From Parnassius smintheus behrii (lineage: Eukaryota > Arthropoda > Insecta > Lepidoptera > Papilionidae): DNA of 64,000 bases. The stretch covers positions 58,297,089-58,361,088 of the forward strand of contig JAUPFT010000007.1 of assembly GCA_036936625.1 (NCBI GenBank), in the 5' to 3' direction. Of the stretch, positions 30,159 to 39,123 are shown one piece after another; position 1 is the first letter of the stretch; each line of letters begins with the position of its first letter. The position numbers were made by a program, and so were the translations under genes. Below the pieces are notes generated by a model. That model was given only the letters and a program-made list of their open reading frames with translations, was not told where the DNA came from and made no database searches.

Positions 30159-30650
30159 CTCCCTGATACTTTGGGAGACTGTTTTTACAATTTGTCTTTA
30201 TTATCTTGTTTGTTTATTTATCACCAAAAACTCATTCATACATCATATCTTATACTCTGCTCGTCAGCCATTCAGCATCCCATTTTCATCTCGCTTACAT
30301 CATCTTTCGATCATGGGCTGAAGGCCATAGTGTACTTACATTCTAATTGTAACACAAGGGGGACGGGGACAGTGAAGGGGGGAACAATAAACTTTAATTA
30401 CATTCAACATTTTGCAGTATCTAAACTAATATACATAGTAACTAATTTTTACAACTTTTATAAACTAATAACAAGATAGCAAATTATTATACAACAAGGC
30501 TAGATACCTTAAACTACTGTCTAAACATAACAATTCCGTAACATATTTTGGGTATTTTAAAAAAAAAACTATTTTTATGTAAGGCAGGAGTAAAGCAACA
30601 GGACATTAGGTATTGACTACATTTTATTTTAACAATTTTTTCTCATATGA
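30123..30650 (-). mobile_element. Telomeric LINE F, 3' UTR fragment
   Basis: T-run 30123-30150, then about 260 bp of 3' UTR shared with E, then about 235 bp of unrelated AT-rich sequence, ending at 30650 against array 6. No coding sequence remains. It is a very short 5'-truncated insertion of a family related to E. Confidence 0.8.
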
Positions 30651-30756
30651 GTTAGGTTAGGTTAGGTTAGGTTAGGTTAGGTTAGGTTAGGTTAGGTTAG
30701 GTTAGGTTAGGTTAGGTTAGGTTAGGTTAGGTTAGGTTAGGTTAGGTTAGGTTAGG
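30651..30756 (+). repeat. Telomeric (TTAGG)n array 6
   Basis: About 21 regular units between F and the A tail of element C. Confidence 0.97.
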
Positions 30757-30781
30757 TTTTTTTTTTTTTTTTTTTTTTTTT

Positions 30782-31362
30782 ATTACAATAATTTTACTCT
30801 ACAGACTCGAAGTCCGTACCTTTTTTTGCTTTACTTTATTTTATTAACTTTTAAAATACTGTTATAAATATACTCCTTACACTACTTACATTACTTAAAT
30901 ATTTAAGCCTAAGCAGTGAGTTCACATATATTTATTTTTTTTTTGGATGTTTTTTTGTATTTTTTTGTATTTTTTTTTATATTTCTATTATCTTACATAC
31001 TTAAGGTCTGCAAACTAATATGCTTACATGCGACATGCACTTAATCGCTATTTTTTTTTTTTATAATATTTTTTTTTTTCATTATTATTTTTGTTTTGTT
31101 TTTTTTTTTTTTTTTGGTTTTTTTTTTTTTTTTTGTGGGCATCGTTGTTACTTATCTTTTTTTTGATGTTTAAACATAATAATTGTCGACCCACTTTGTG
31201 TTTTATGTTTTTTTTTCTTTTTTTTTTTTTTTTCCCTTATGTAGTCATCAACATAATCTACGTGCTTAATGTACATGGCCTTACATGCTATGTAAATTTT
31301 TATATTACCAGATTTTTTTTTTCCTTTTCCTTGTACTTAATATCGTGGAGAGTGCTCCATCT
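30782..31362 (-). other. 3' UTR of element C
   Basis: About 580 bp with exceptionally dense T-runs on the + strand (A-rich in the RNA), for example around 31050-31135 and 31205-31235. No ORF is supported; the frame at 31091-31366 on + is low-complexity Phe. Confidence 0.7.
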
Positions 31363-33650
31363 TTAACTGTTTGTGATATCTGTTGACAGGGCTTCCACAA
31401 TCGCTTCGTCTCTGTTTCTAATTGCCATTTTCAGATTATATTCTTTGATTCTTTTCGTTGTCGCAGCCATTGCGCTCTCAACCAGCCTTCCAGTTGCATC
31501 GTCGCAATCGTCCGTGTAATAAACACAGCTTTCTGTGTGCCTGGACACTGCCACTACTGCATGTTGGACGCTTTCATAAATTTTGAGCTTCTCTGTTGTT
31601 GTCCTCATTATGACCACTCTCCCGTATGTGAGACCTTGGGCCTCATGTACGGTTAAAATTCGCGACCCGGGACCCGAACCATATCCCTGGCTGGTAAGGG
31701 ACTCCTTTTCTGCTTGCGTAAATACAAGATATAAGGTGTCGGGCACGGTACCTGGTATGACGGCTCCCGTGTACCTCTTCCTTTCTAGTGAGTGCACCTG
31801 AGATCTGGATGAATAAATGCCACTGTAGATTTCATTCAGGGCATATGCCACATCCATCGGATTCCGGTGCGTACACAGGAGCTCTTGGCTGATAGTGGTT
31901 ACGAGGCTTGGGCGAGTATATTGCATCGCAAAGAGGTTTTCCCTGTCGATATAAGGGAGTTGATTGATGTCACCAAAAAGCAGTATTTTTTCGGCTCCAC
32001 TTAGCCGCATTGCCATTACTATGGCCCCGAAATGGTTCATGAGAGCTTCGTCGACTAAAAGTCGAGTACATCTTCCCTTTTGCCTTCTCATACCATTTAC
32101 TAAAACTGAGGCCATAGTGCGCACTTTTGTTTTTGCGTCAGTGGCTATGCGGTTGGCTAACTTTTCTCTAAGATCTTTAGCTGCTTCTGTTGTTGTTGTG
32201 ACAATAAAATCATCTTCCGCATCGAATTGGTTTATAACCCAAGTTGTTTTGCCACATCCCGGGACTCCATTGACCCAATTTATCGTCGGCACCGTCCAGT
32301 TTTCCCAAGGATCTCCCAATGCACAGGCTCCCGAGATGGTTTCCGCCATTTTCAGGATCCTGTCCTCTAGCATCACCCTGGTACAACGGGCGGTGACCAC
32401 AATAGGGTCGTTGGGTGGGGTTTTGAATACTAATCTTCCCTGTCGTTCTGTCTCCTCCTCATCCAAGGCTACGAAGCCCGCCGACCCGCTATAAGCCGCC
32501 ATGTGATGACCCATTTTACCTTTTATGACAGTAGATGTTTTGTTGTCATAAATTGCGGCCTCTGCTTCCTCGAGCTGCACTCCAAGGAACTCATGACTAC
32601 CGAGGTGGAAACTTTGTAAGATATTCTTGCAAGTAGTTTGGTTCACCTCAAGAGTTGCTTTTATGAGGGCCTTAAACTCTAGGAAAGCGTTGATTATGTG
32701 GTCTTTAGGCTCGACCGCCGGTAGAAGTCTTGGAGGGCTGACACGTCCCGAGCAGGGTCTAGTGTGGGTGGGTTTGGATTTCTTGAGTACTCTTGGAGGC
32801 TCTCTTATTAAGTTATCGGCTTGTCTTAACTTACTCAACTTTCGCATTGCTCTTCCTGGAATACTCTGGGCCGCTGCACCGATGGTTTTAATTAGTGCAC
32901 TTACCCCGCTTTGTGACTCAGAACTTTTGCTAAGTTTTTCCCTGGCTGCGGCCTTTTCTTTGGCCGTTTTCAGTTGCAGGCGTTCTGAGCCACTAAGTGT
33001 CTCTGAATTTGCTACAAGATGTTGGGTTGCCTTTGTCGAGTCATGATGTTTGAGGAAGCTCAGGTTTTCACCCCTATCCTCATACACGACTATTTCATGT
33101 TTGTTTGAGGCTTTTATGCAACCAATGTGGTCCATGACTTCACCTTTCTCATATAGGACCACCATGGCATCCACACTTATGATGCGGGGTATGACAGCTG
33201 TCTCCTCCTCACCGAGTCTCGTTAGCAGTGAGCATGCCTGGGCGAATGGGGTTTTTTCTTCGCTCCATGTGAACAGCAAGATCGTTTTGTTTTTCGATCT
33301 TACTATTCGACATCGTTGCTTTGCAACCTCTATTTCAACTAGCGCCTCATATGTTTTGCGCTTCATGCTTGTTTTGAGAGTACTGCCGTTTAGTAAGCTT
33401 GCGAGACCGGGAGATATTTTGACATAGTTTCGGCCAGTTGTTAAGCAAAAACTTAAGCCGAAACGCTCTGTGTTGTTATCCATGAAGAGAGCTACTCCTC
33501 GAATTCTCAGGCCTGGGTTACCTCTTTCAGCGCATGCTAATAGCTGATGTTCTGCTTTATTGGCTGGGATGCTCTTCTCTTTTACGGAGACCTCTGCAAA
33601 TTCCGCAACGGTTTGCTGCTGCCTGGGGAATGGATAGTTTGTGGCGTTAC
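31363..33650 (-). other. C-terminal extension: uncharacterised module plus alphavirus-like SF1 helicase domain
   Basis: The extension begins just after KRN, where ORF2 of D and E end. Its first ~430 residues are not recognised: a probable beta-rich stretch (33130-33520) with FGLSFCLTTGRNYVK, a basic Lys/Ser/Pro-rich linker (about 32740-32990), then a mixed region. The helicase proper is about 31400-32290. Motifs I, II, III, V and VI are all present and none looks damaged. The HEAQG and SRHT signatures are typical of superfamily 1 helicases from alphavirus-like RNA viruses, notably the tobamovirus/virga-like group, and differ from cellular Upf1-like or Pif1 helicases. Confidence 0.85.
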
Positions 33651-36600
33651 GCTTTGCAGCAGCGCGAAAGATGGACTCTACGAATGCCAGAAATTTGGGC
33701 CTTTTGTCTTCGTCTTCGATGATTCTGTGTAGGTCAGACTTGTCAAGATTGGTGTTAATGCAAAACTCGAGATCCAGACGTGCCGCCTGATAGCGGGGAC
33801 ACTCCAGAATCACATGCCACACTGACTCACTGACATTGGGATCGCACTCGCACCCTGGTGTATCCTTAAGCTTAAAGCGGTGCAAGTACTCCGCAATTCC
33901 ACCATGTCCTGTTAACACTTGTACATGTGTGGGTGTCAACTTCGTTTTTCTCACTATCCGGTATGCAATTGCAACATCCGGTAGGAATATTTTGGTGACT
34001 TGCCCAGTGGTCGAGGTCTCGTATCTGTCCTGCCAGATTCGAACGGTTTCCTCTCTGATTTTCTTTTTAACGTAGGACATGGGGATTTTGTCGTAGTCTA
34101 GAGTGGCTGTCTCCCGGAGTGCCGCCGCCTTGGCGAGCTCATCAGCTCTCTCATTTCCAGACGTGCCTACATGAGCCCTCAACCAAAACAGCCGTATCAC
34201 TCTTCCCTCTTTTCTCATCTTCCCTATGCTTTCTTGGATGGCCTTTGATAGGGGATGGCTTGCTTTAGGGTTCGCCAGCAGATCGAGCGAAGATCTCGAG
34301 TCGCTCATGATGTTTACGACAGGTTCAGTGCTCGATTCTGCTAGTTTGGTCGCCCTGAGCAAGGCATAGAGCTCCGATTGGAAAACTGTACAGGATGGAT
34401 CCAGTCTAAAGGTGGAACTACTGATCTCCCTGCCATCTTCCCACCACGTTAAAGCTGCTCCGACCCTCCCTTCTATCTTACTTCCATCGGTGTATATGTG
34501 AGGGCCGGTTAGTTGGTGGAGGTTTGTGTTTTCGATTGTTTCCAGTAGCTCATATTCCAATTTGACGAGTTTAGAGGGATGAGGTTGATCCAAGTGATTT
34601 ACACGGTTTTCAAGCTCTCTTCCTGGCGGTAAGTAGTCCAGTGTGCCTTGTTTCCTGGTTTGGTACAAGTTGGACGCTTCTTTTATTCTCAGGTCTAACG
34701 GAAGCAGACCCGAGATGGCAAGCGCGGAAGTGAGCGATACCGTGCGGTACGCTTTACAGATCTTCTGCGCGAAGCCCCTTTGCAACGTGTTGAGTTGGTC
34801 TTTGATCATCTGAAGTTCTGTTGCTGAGGACCACGCGCTCGAAGCGTACATCACTATGGGTTCGACGACTGCAACGTATATTGTCCTTACAATCTCACCA
34901 TTGAGACCCCAGGTCACCTTGGCCGCGCATGCAAGCTGTTTGTATATGTCAGCCGCTTTTTTGCATACGGCTGCTACATGTGGCTTAAAGGTGAGTCCAC
35001 GGTCAATGATGAGACCGAGTACTTTAATTTCCTCTACGAGGTTTACTCTGCTGCCGGACATTTGCAGGTTGGGGTGGTCAAATTTAAGTTTTTTAGTGAC
35101 AAGCATTGCATTTGTTTTATGCGCTGCAAACTTTAACTTGTTCTGGGTTCCCCACTTCTTTACTCTTTTTAAAGTGTCATTGGCCTGTTGCTCCAGGGCA
35201 CTCGTTGAGTGACTCGAGAACACCAAGACAACGTCATCTGCAAATGCCTGACAATACACCCCTTCGTTCGTAAGTTGGTGCAGCAGTGAGTCTAGGATAA
35301 CATTCCAAAAGGTTGGTCCACCGATAGATCCTTGAACACAGCCCTTTGTAGTTCCCCTCTCACTCGTTGTTCTGGCATAGTTAATTACGATTTTTCGATC
35401 TTGAAGGTAAGAGCCAACCATATCGTAGAGGTTTTTGGGACATTTCTTTTTGGCTAGTTGCAGTTTTAATGCTGGCCACCATGCGTTGTCAAAGGCCCCC
35501 TCTATATCTAATGAAACAACAAGGACGATCTTCTTATTCCTCACTTCGTTATTGATATATTTCAATAGATCATAGAGGGCGTCCTCAGTACCACGTTGAG
35601 GCATGAACCCATACTGGTTTTTATTAAGAGTTGGGAGGATGTACCACTGGAGTCGGCCCACCATCAACTTCTCGACTATTTTTCCGAGTACTGACAGAAG
35701 ACCTATTGGTCGGTATGACTTTGGATGTGTATAGTCATCCTTTCCTGGCTTACGGATGATGACCACGTGTGCAGTTTTCCACTGCTTGGGAAAGTACGCC
35801 AATTTCAAGCACTTGTTGGCTATCGCTAAGAATACCTTCCTGTTGCAGTTTATTGCAGCGGAGCAGATGTCAGCTGTTAGCCCGTCTGGTCCAGGGGCTT
35901 TTTTGGGGTTTAGTGTTTGTAACACTGATTCAAGCTCCGCTTCTGCAAAAGGTGGGTCATCTTCTGACAAACCTAGGTCTTTGTTGATTTCCGTCAGCTC
36001 TCGTATTTTGGTGTGGTATGGCTGATCTGTTTCCACACAGTCGTCAGGGTAAAATGTTTGGGCCAAGAGTTCTGCCGACTCTTCTGGTGTCAGAGTTTCC
36101 CCTTGGATGTTTCTTAGGAGCATGTCCTCATATCTTCTTGAGGATTTCCGGATAACTCTGTAAATTTTATCCCACATGCTCTCCCTTTCCTGTGTCGTGC
36201 AGAATTCCTTCCAGCTTTCGGTTTGCGCCTCCTCAACTTTTATGATGTATTGTTGTTTAAAACTTATGTATTCGTCTATTACGTGTTGTCTTCTGCTTGG
36301 TGCCGCATTTCTAATACGTCTTTTTTTCCTATGGACTTCTTTTTTGAGTTGGTTGAGGGATTTTGACCACCATGGGGGCGTTGCATTCACCCCCCTCATG
36401 CCCATTTTCGGAATAGTCTCATCACAAGATTCCTGGATTGCTTTTGTGTAGGCTATTGTGATGGATTCCAGATCCTCATGGATTTCCGCCTCCTCAATTA
36501 GTGTGGGAGTTATGGCTCTTTCTTTTAGAAGGGATCTAAAGCGTGTTGAGAAGTCCGACCAGTTTGCCTTTCTGGTGTTGTATTTGCGCGTTGTACAGGG

Positions 36601-37365
36601 CCGTAATTGTGTCAAGACTGCTTTGGTGCGCAGTGTAAACATAATCGCGTTGTGGTCTGATGTAATTAGGCTTCTCTCCACTCTCCAGTCCTCCACATTG
36701 CCCAGAAGTGACGAACTGCAAGCAGTGACGTCTACTATGCTCGAACAAATTCTCCCCCTTCTGTATGTTTCGAAGGTAGGCGTGTCACCCGTGTTCAGAA
36801 TATGGAGATCCATTTCATTGAGGAAGGTGTTATATGCCGCGCCTCTTTCATCTTCGGAATTACTTCCCCACCATTGGCTCCAAGCATTTATGTCTCCAGC
36901 CACTATGATGTTGTTTGTGTGTAGTTTTGCGCAAGCTGCTTGGATTCGCCTAAGGTAGGGATTTATATCTTGCTCTCCCTCGAGGTAAACTGACACGACT
37001 CCCAGTTTTAAATTTCCTGCAACGAGAAGTACTGCCGCTTCTGTTTCGGTAACCAGCTGTGGATCATGGATGATCTCCAGCTGGTCTCCGAAAATCAGCA
37101 CTGCGGCTTTTACTGGTTTTTGTCTATTCAGGCTGCATTGAACTACTCGCGTGCCGGGATGTTCTTTAATAACGCCATTTTTTCCCACATAGGGTTCCTG
37201 TACTATGGCAATCGACACTCCTTTATCCGATGCAACCTGAAGTAGTTCCGCCGTTGCTACCCTGGAGCGTTGCAAGTTCACCTGAATGATTTTGAGGTCT
37301 GACCTACTAATGTTGGAGTTAATATTATTATGGTTGCCCTTAGCAGTAAGATATGCGGGACCGTG
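31363..37365 (-). CDS. ORF2 of element C: endonuclease, RT, RNase H, zinc finger plus C-terminal SF1 helicase
   Basis: Open without interruption for about 2,000 residues; numbering here is from the GTG at 37281. Endonuclease: NLQRSR, QEPYVGKNG (~28), AGDINAWSQWWGS, TSDHNAI. RT ~440-760: KKAPGPDGLT, VSLDIEGAFDNAWW, CVQGSIGGP, QAFADDVVL (~680). RNase H ~930-1045: YTDGSKIEG, MSDSRSSL, GNERADELAK. Zinc finger ~1144: CECDPNVSESVWHVILEC. Relatives D and E stop at about residue 1205; here a further 760 residues follow. The helicase shows Walker A NGVPGCGKTT (~1673), LLVDEAL (~1743), LLFGDINQLPY (~1771), VHEAQGLTYG (~1880) and VAVSRHT (~1912). The frame is +1 to ORF1, overlaps it by 26 bases (TGC TAA) and has no upstream ATG. 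A role in unwinding RNA-cDNA hybrids or in suppressing RNA silencing is speculation. Confidence 0.93.
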   Translation of the reverse strand, partial: HGPAYLTAKGNHNNINSNISRSDLKIIQVNLQRSRVATAELLQVASDKGVSIAIVQEPYVGKNGVIKEHPGTRVVQCSLNRQKPVKAAVLIFGDQLEIIHDPQLVTETEAAVLLVAGNLKLGVVSVYLEGEQDINPYLRRIQAACAKLHTNNIIVAGDINAWSQWWGSNSEDERGAAYNTFLNEMDLHILNTGDTPTFETYRRGRICSSIVDVTACSSSLLGNVEDWRVERSLITSDHNAIMFTLRTKAVLTQLRPCTTRKYNTRKANWSDFSTRFRSLLKERAITPTLIEEAEIHEDLESITIAYTKAIQESCDETIPKMGMRGVNATPPWWSKSLNQLKKEVHRKKRRIRNAAPSRRQHVIDEYISFKQQYIIKVEEAQTESWKEFCTTQERESMWDKIYRVIRKSSRRYEDMLLRNIQGETLTPEESAELLAQTFYPDDCVETDQPYHTKIRELTEINKDLGLSEDDPPFAEAELESVLQTLNPKKAPGPDGLTADICSAAINCNRKVFLAIANKCLKLAYFPKQWKTAHVVIIRKPGKDDYTHPKSYRPIGLLSVLGKIVEKLMVGRLQWYILPTLNKNQYGFMPQRGTEDALYDLLKYINNEVRNKKIVLVVSLDIEGAFDNAWWPALKLQLAKKKCPKNLYDMVGSYLQDRKIVINYARTTSERGTTKGCVQGSIGGPTFWNVILDSLLHQLTNEGVYCQAFADDVVLVFSSHSTSALEQQANDTLKRVKKWGTQNKLKFAAHKTNAMLVTKKLKFDHPNLQMSGSRVNLVEEIKVLGLIIDRGLTFKPHVAAVCKKAADIYKQLACAAKVTWGLNGEIVRTIYVAVVEPIVMYASSAWSSATELQMIKDQLNTLQRGFAQKICKAYRTVSLTSALAISGLLPLDLRIKEASNLYQTRKQGTLDYLPPGRELENRVNHLDQPHPSKLVKLEYELLETIENTNLHQLTGPHIYTDGSKIEGRVGAALTWWEDGREISSSTFRLDPSCTVFQSELYALLRATKLAESSTEPVVNIMSDSRSSLDLLANPKASHPLSKAIQESIGKMRKEGRVIRLFWLRAHVGTSGNERADELAKAAALRETATLDYDKIPMSYVKKKIREETVRIWQDRYETSTTGQVTKIFLPDVAIAYRIVRKTKLTPTHVQVLTGHGGIAEYLHRFKLKDTPGCECDPNVSESVWHVILECPRYQAARLDLEFCINTNLDKSDLHRIIEDEDKRPKFLAFVESIFRAAAKRNATNYPFPRQQQTVAEFAEVSVKEKSIPANKAEHQLLACAERGNPGLRIRGVALFMDNNTERFGLSFCLTTGRNYVKISPGLASLLNGSTLKTSMKRKTYEALVEIEVAKQRCRIVRSKNKTILLFTWSEEKTPFAQACSLLTRLGEEETAVIPRIISVDAMVVLYEKGEVMDHIGCIKASNKHEIVVYEDRGENLSFLKHHDSTKATQHLVANSETLSGSERLQLKTAKEKAAAREKLSKSSESQSGVSALIKTIGAAAQSIPGRAMRKLSKLRQADNLIREPPRVLKKSKPTHTRPCSGRVSPPRLLPAVEPKDHIINAFLEFKALIKATLEVNQTTCKNILQSFHLGSHEFLGVQLEEAEAAIYDNKTSTVIKGKMGHHMAAYSGSAGFVALDEEETERQGRLVFKTPPNDPIVVTARCTRVMLEDRILKMAETISGACALGDPWENWTVPTINWVNGVPGCGKTTWVINQFDAEDDFIVTTTTEAAKDLREKLANRIATDAKTKVRTMASVLVNGMRRQKGRCTRLLVDEALMNHFGAIVMAMRLSGAEKILLFGDINQLPYIDRENLFAMQYTRPSLVTTISQELLCTHRNPMDVAYALNEIYSGIYSSRSQVHSLERKRYTGAVIPGTVPDTLYLVFTQAEKESLTSQGYGSGPGSRILTVHEAQGLTYGRVVIMRTTTEKLKIYESVQHAVVAVSRHTESCVYYTDDCDDATGRLVESAMAATTKRIKEYNLKMAIRNRDEAIVEALSTDITNS

Positions 37366-38550
37366 CTATTGCATCCCACTTCTGCTTTTCCCGGCAATCA
37401 AAGCTAAAAGCATTGTGTGCCAGGTCCGTATCGGCGCCGTGCGCTTTGAGGCAATTTTTACATCGGGGGGGTCTCCCCTCCAGTCTGATCGGGCATTTGT
37501 CCCATGAGTGAGTATCTCCGCAGTGACTGCAGAGTTCCTCCTTTTCATGGCACACTGCTTTTGTGTGGCCAAAACCGAGGCATTTTGTGCATTGCACAAG
37601 GGGAGAGTGATCCATTATTGGTCTTCTTTGGAGGCCGATGTAAACTTTACCCGCATCAATGAAGCGCCTGTGCACTTTTGGAGAGAGCTCAAGTACAGGA
37701 TGGCACTCTTGTGGATTCCTCGCCTTTTTCCTGTATCGAACTCTGACTGTTCGCTCTTTCTCATCGACGTCATGCAGAAGGTGTTTGTTCTGCGCTAGTA
37801 TATTTTCTACGATTTCGACGTCTGTGTGATACGATAGCACGTCCCTGATTATCGCCAAGGGATTGTTTGTTCTGGCAACCTCTACTTTTAAACTTTTATT
37901 TGTCTTAACTCTGTTTTGGACAAGGTTAAGATCCTCCTTGGTGTTGCAACTGAGGACGACTTTTTGGTTTTTCGCCTTCCTTACCCTGTCTACTTTGGCT
38001 CCAGTCTTTTTTGTGTCTAGAGCCTCCCTGATTCTCTCAATAATGTTTTCGGCTGTGTTTTTGGAATCAGTTGATGTAATAATGAGCGTGTGATTGGGTT
38101 TAGGAAGGGGAGGGCTTGCAGCCACTCTGGCGTATGTCTTTTTTGGCTTTGTTGCCGCTTCGCCAGTTTGTGCAAGCTCTGTTGCTAGACTTGGGGCTGT
38201 AGGTGATGAGGCCCGTTGCTTCTGCTCTCTCATCGTCCTCAGCTCGGATGACATCGCACCTAAGTGTTCTTCTATAGGTTGAAGATGTTCCCTTATGCTG
38301 GTTTGGAATATTTTACTGGAGTCCGCTGAAGGTAAGATTGAAAGTCCGGATCTGATACTTGTATCTATCTCCTTCAGCGAACTCTTCATTCCGTTCAGCT
38401 CATTTTCTAACGTTTTATTTATTTCCTCTGAGGGGTGGGATGGTGGTAACTCCAGGCGTAACAGGGTTTTTTGACCTGTCTCCAGAACCTTCTTGGTGTT
38501 GTTTTCGGACTTTTCGATGACTCTGCGCATTTCGTCCAATTGAAGTTTGA
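37340..38550 (-). CDS. ORF1 of element C, N-terminally truncated
   Basis: About 400 residues of gag-like protein running straight out of array 7 with no start codon at the true N-terminus. The conserved helical block of A1 and B is missing. It retains the domain from TYARVAASPPLPKPNHTLII through KVDRVRKAKNQKVVLSC and three knuckles (CTKCLGFGHTKAVC, CSHCGDTHSWDKC, CKNC...H...C). It ends SRISYC then UAA. Truncation by incomplete reverse transcription is the likely cause. An internal ATG at 38530 would give a protein only slightly shorter, so some product is possible. Confidence 0.88.
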
Positions 38551-38637
38551 GGTTAGGTTAGGTTAGGTTAGGTTAGGTTAGGTTAGGTTAGGTTAGGTTA
38601 GGTTAGGTTAGGTTAGGTTAGGTTAGGTTAGGTTAGG
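38551..38637 (+). repeat. Telomeric (TTAGG)n array 7
   Basis: About 17 regular units between the truncated 5' end of C and the A tail (T-run 38638-38648) of D. Confidence 0.97.
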
Positions 38638-38648
38638 TTTTTTTTTTT

Positions 38649-39123
38649 GTATGTATTGCTGTTTTCCTCTGACATAGGAGGTCAGAGACATTGTCAGCTC
38701 GACACGGACTTTTAATTCTGATTTTTATTTCCTTGTCCTTGCTATTGTATAGGGTGTAGAGGACTCCGGGTTTTCGTTCGGGAGTCCTTCTACTCTTAAC
38801 CTAATGCGAACAATGACGTGTGCATCATAAACTTTACATATCTTATCTCTAGGCTGGATTTATCAATACATTATTTTTTTTTTCTTTTTAACAGTAGATT
38901 TTATACAAATTTATTACGTGTTATTTTGTTATTTATTTACTACTAACTAATCTATTTTACTGAACTATATTTTTTTCATGGCATACTTACATTCTAGACT
39001 GATTAAACTCCATCATTTTCTGGTCTAATGCAACATTTTGTATGAATAGTTAATATATTACGTTTTAATATATACTATACATATTTCTTACGATTTTTTA
39101 AACTTAGTTTTCTATTGTGTTTC
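38649..39123 (-). other. 3' UTR of element D
   Basis: About 475 bp, AT-rich, no supported ORF. A phrase near 38980-39005 (GGCATACTTACATTCTA) resembles one in the 3' UTRs of E and F (AGTGTACTTACATTCTAA), a possible shared recognition element. Confidence 0.6.

Larger units (their letters stand above)
30757..38550 (-). mobile_element. Telomeric LINE C with viral-type helicase fusion
   Basis: 7.8 kb element with A tail (T-run 30757-30781) at array 6 and 5' truncation inside ORF1 at array 7. It contains a truncated ORF1 and a very long ORF2 whose C-terminus is a superfamily 1 helicase. It is closest in protein to D and E, which lack the helicase. Confidence 0.93.

Noticed and set aside
31091..31366. 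91-residue Phe-rich frame on +
   Set aside because: Translation of T-runs in the 3' UTR of element C.
31363..33650. Helicase extension of C as a separate endogenous viral insertion
   Set aside because: It is in the same uninterrupted frame as RT and RNase H, ends before the element's own 3' UTR and tail, and has no own start, so fusion is the better reading.
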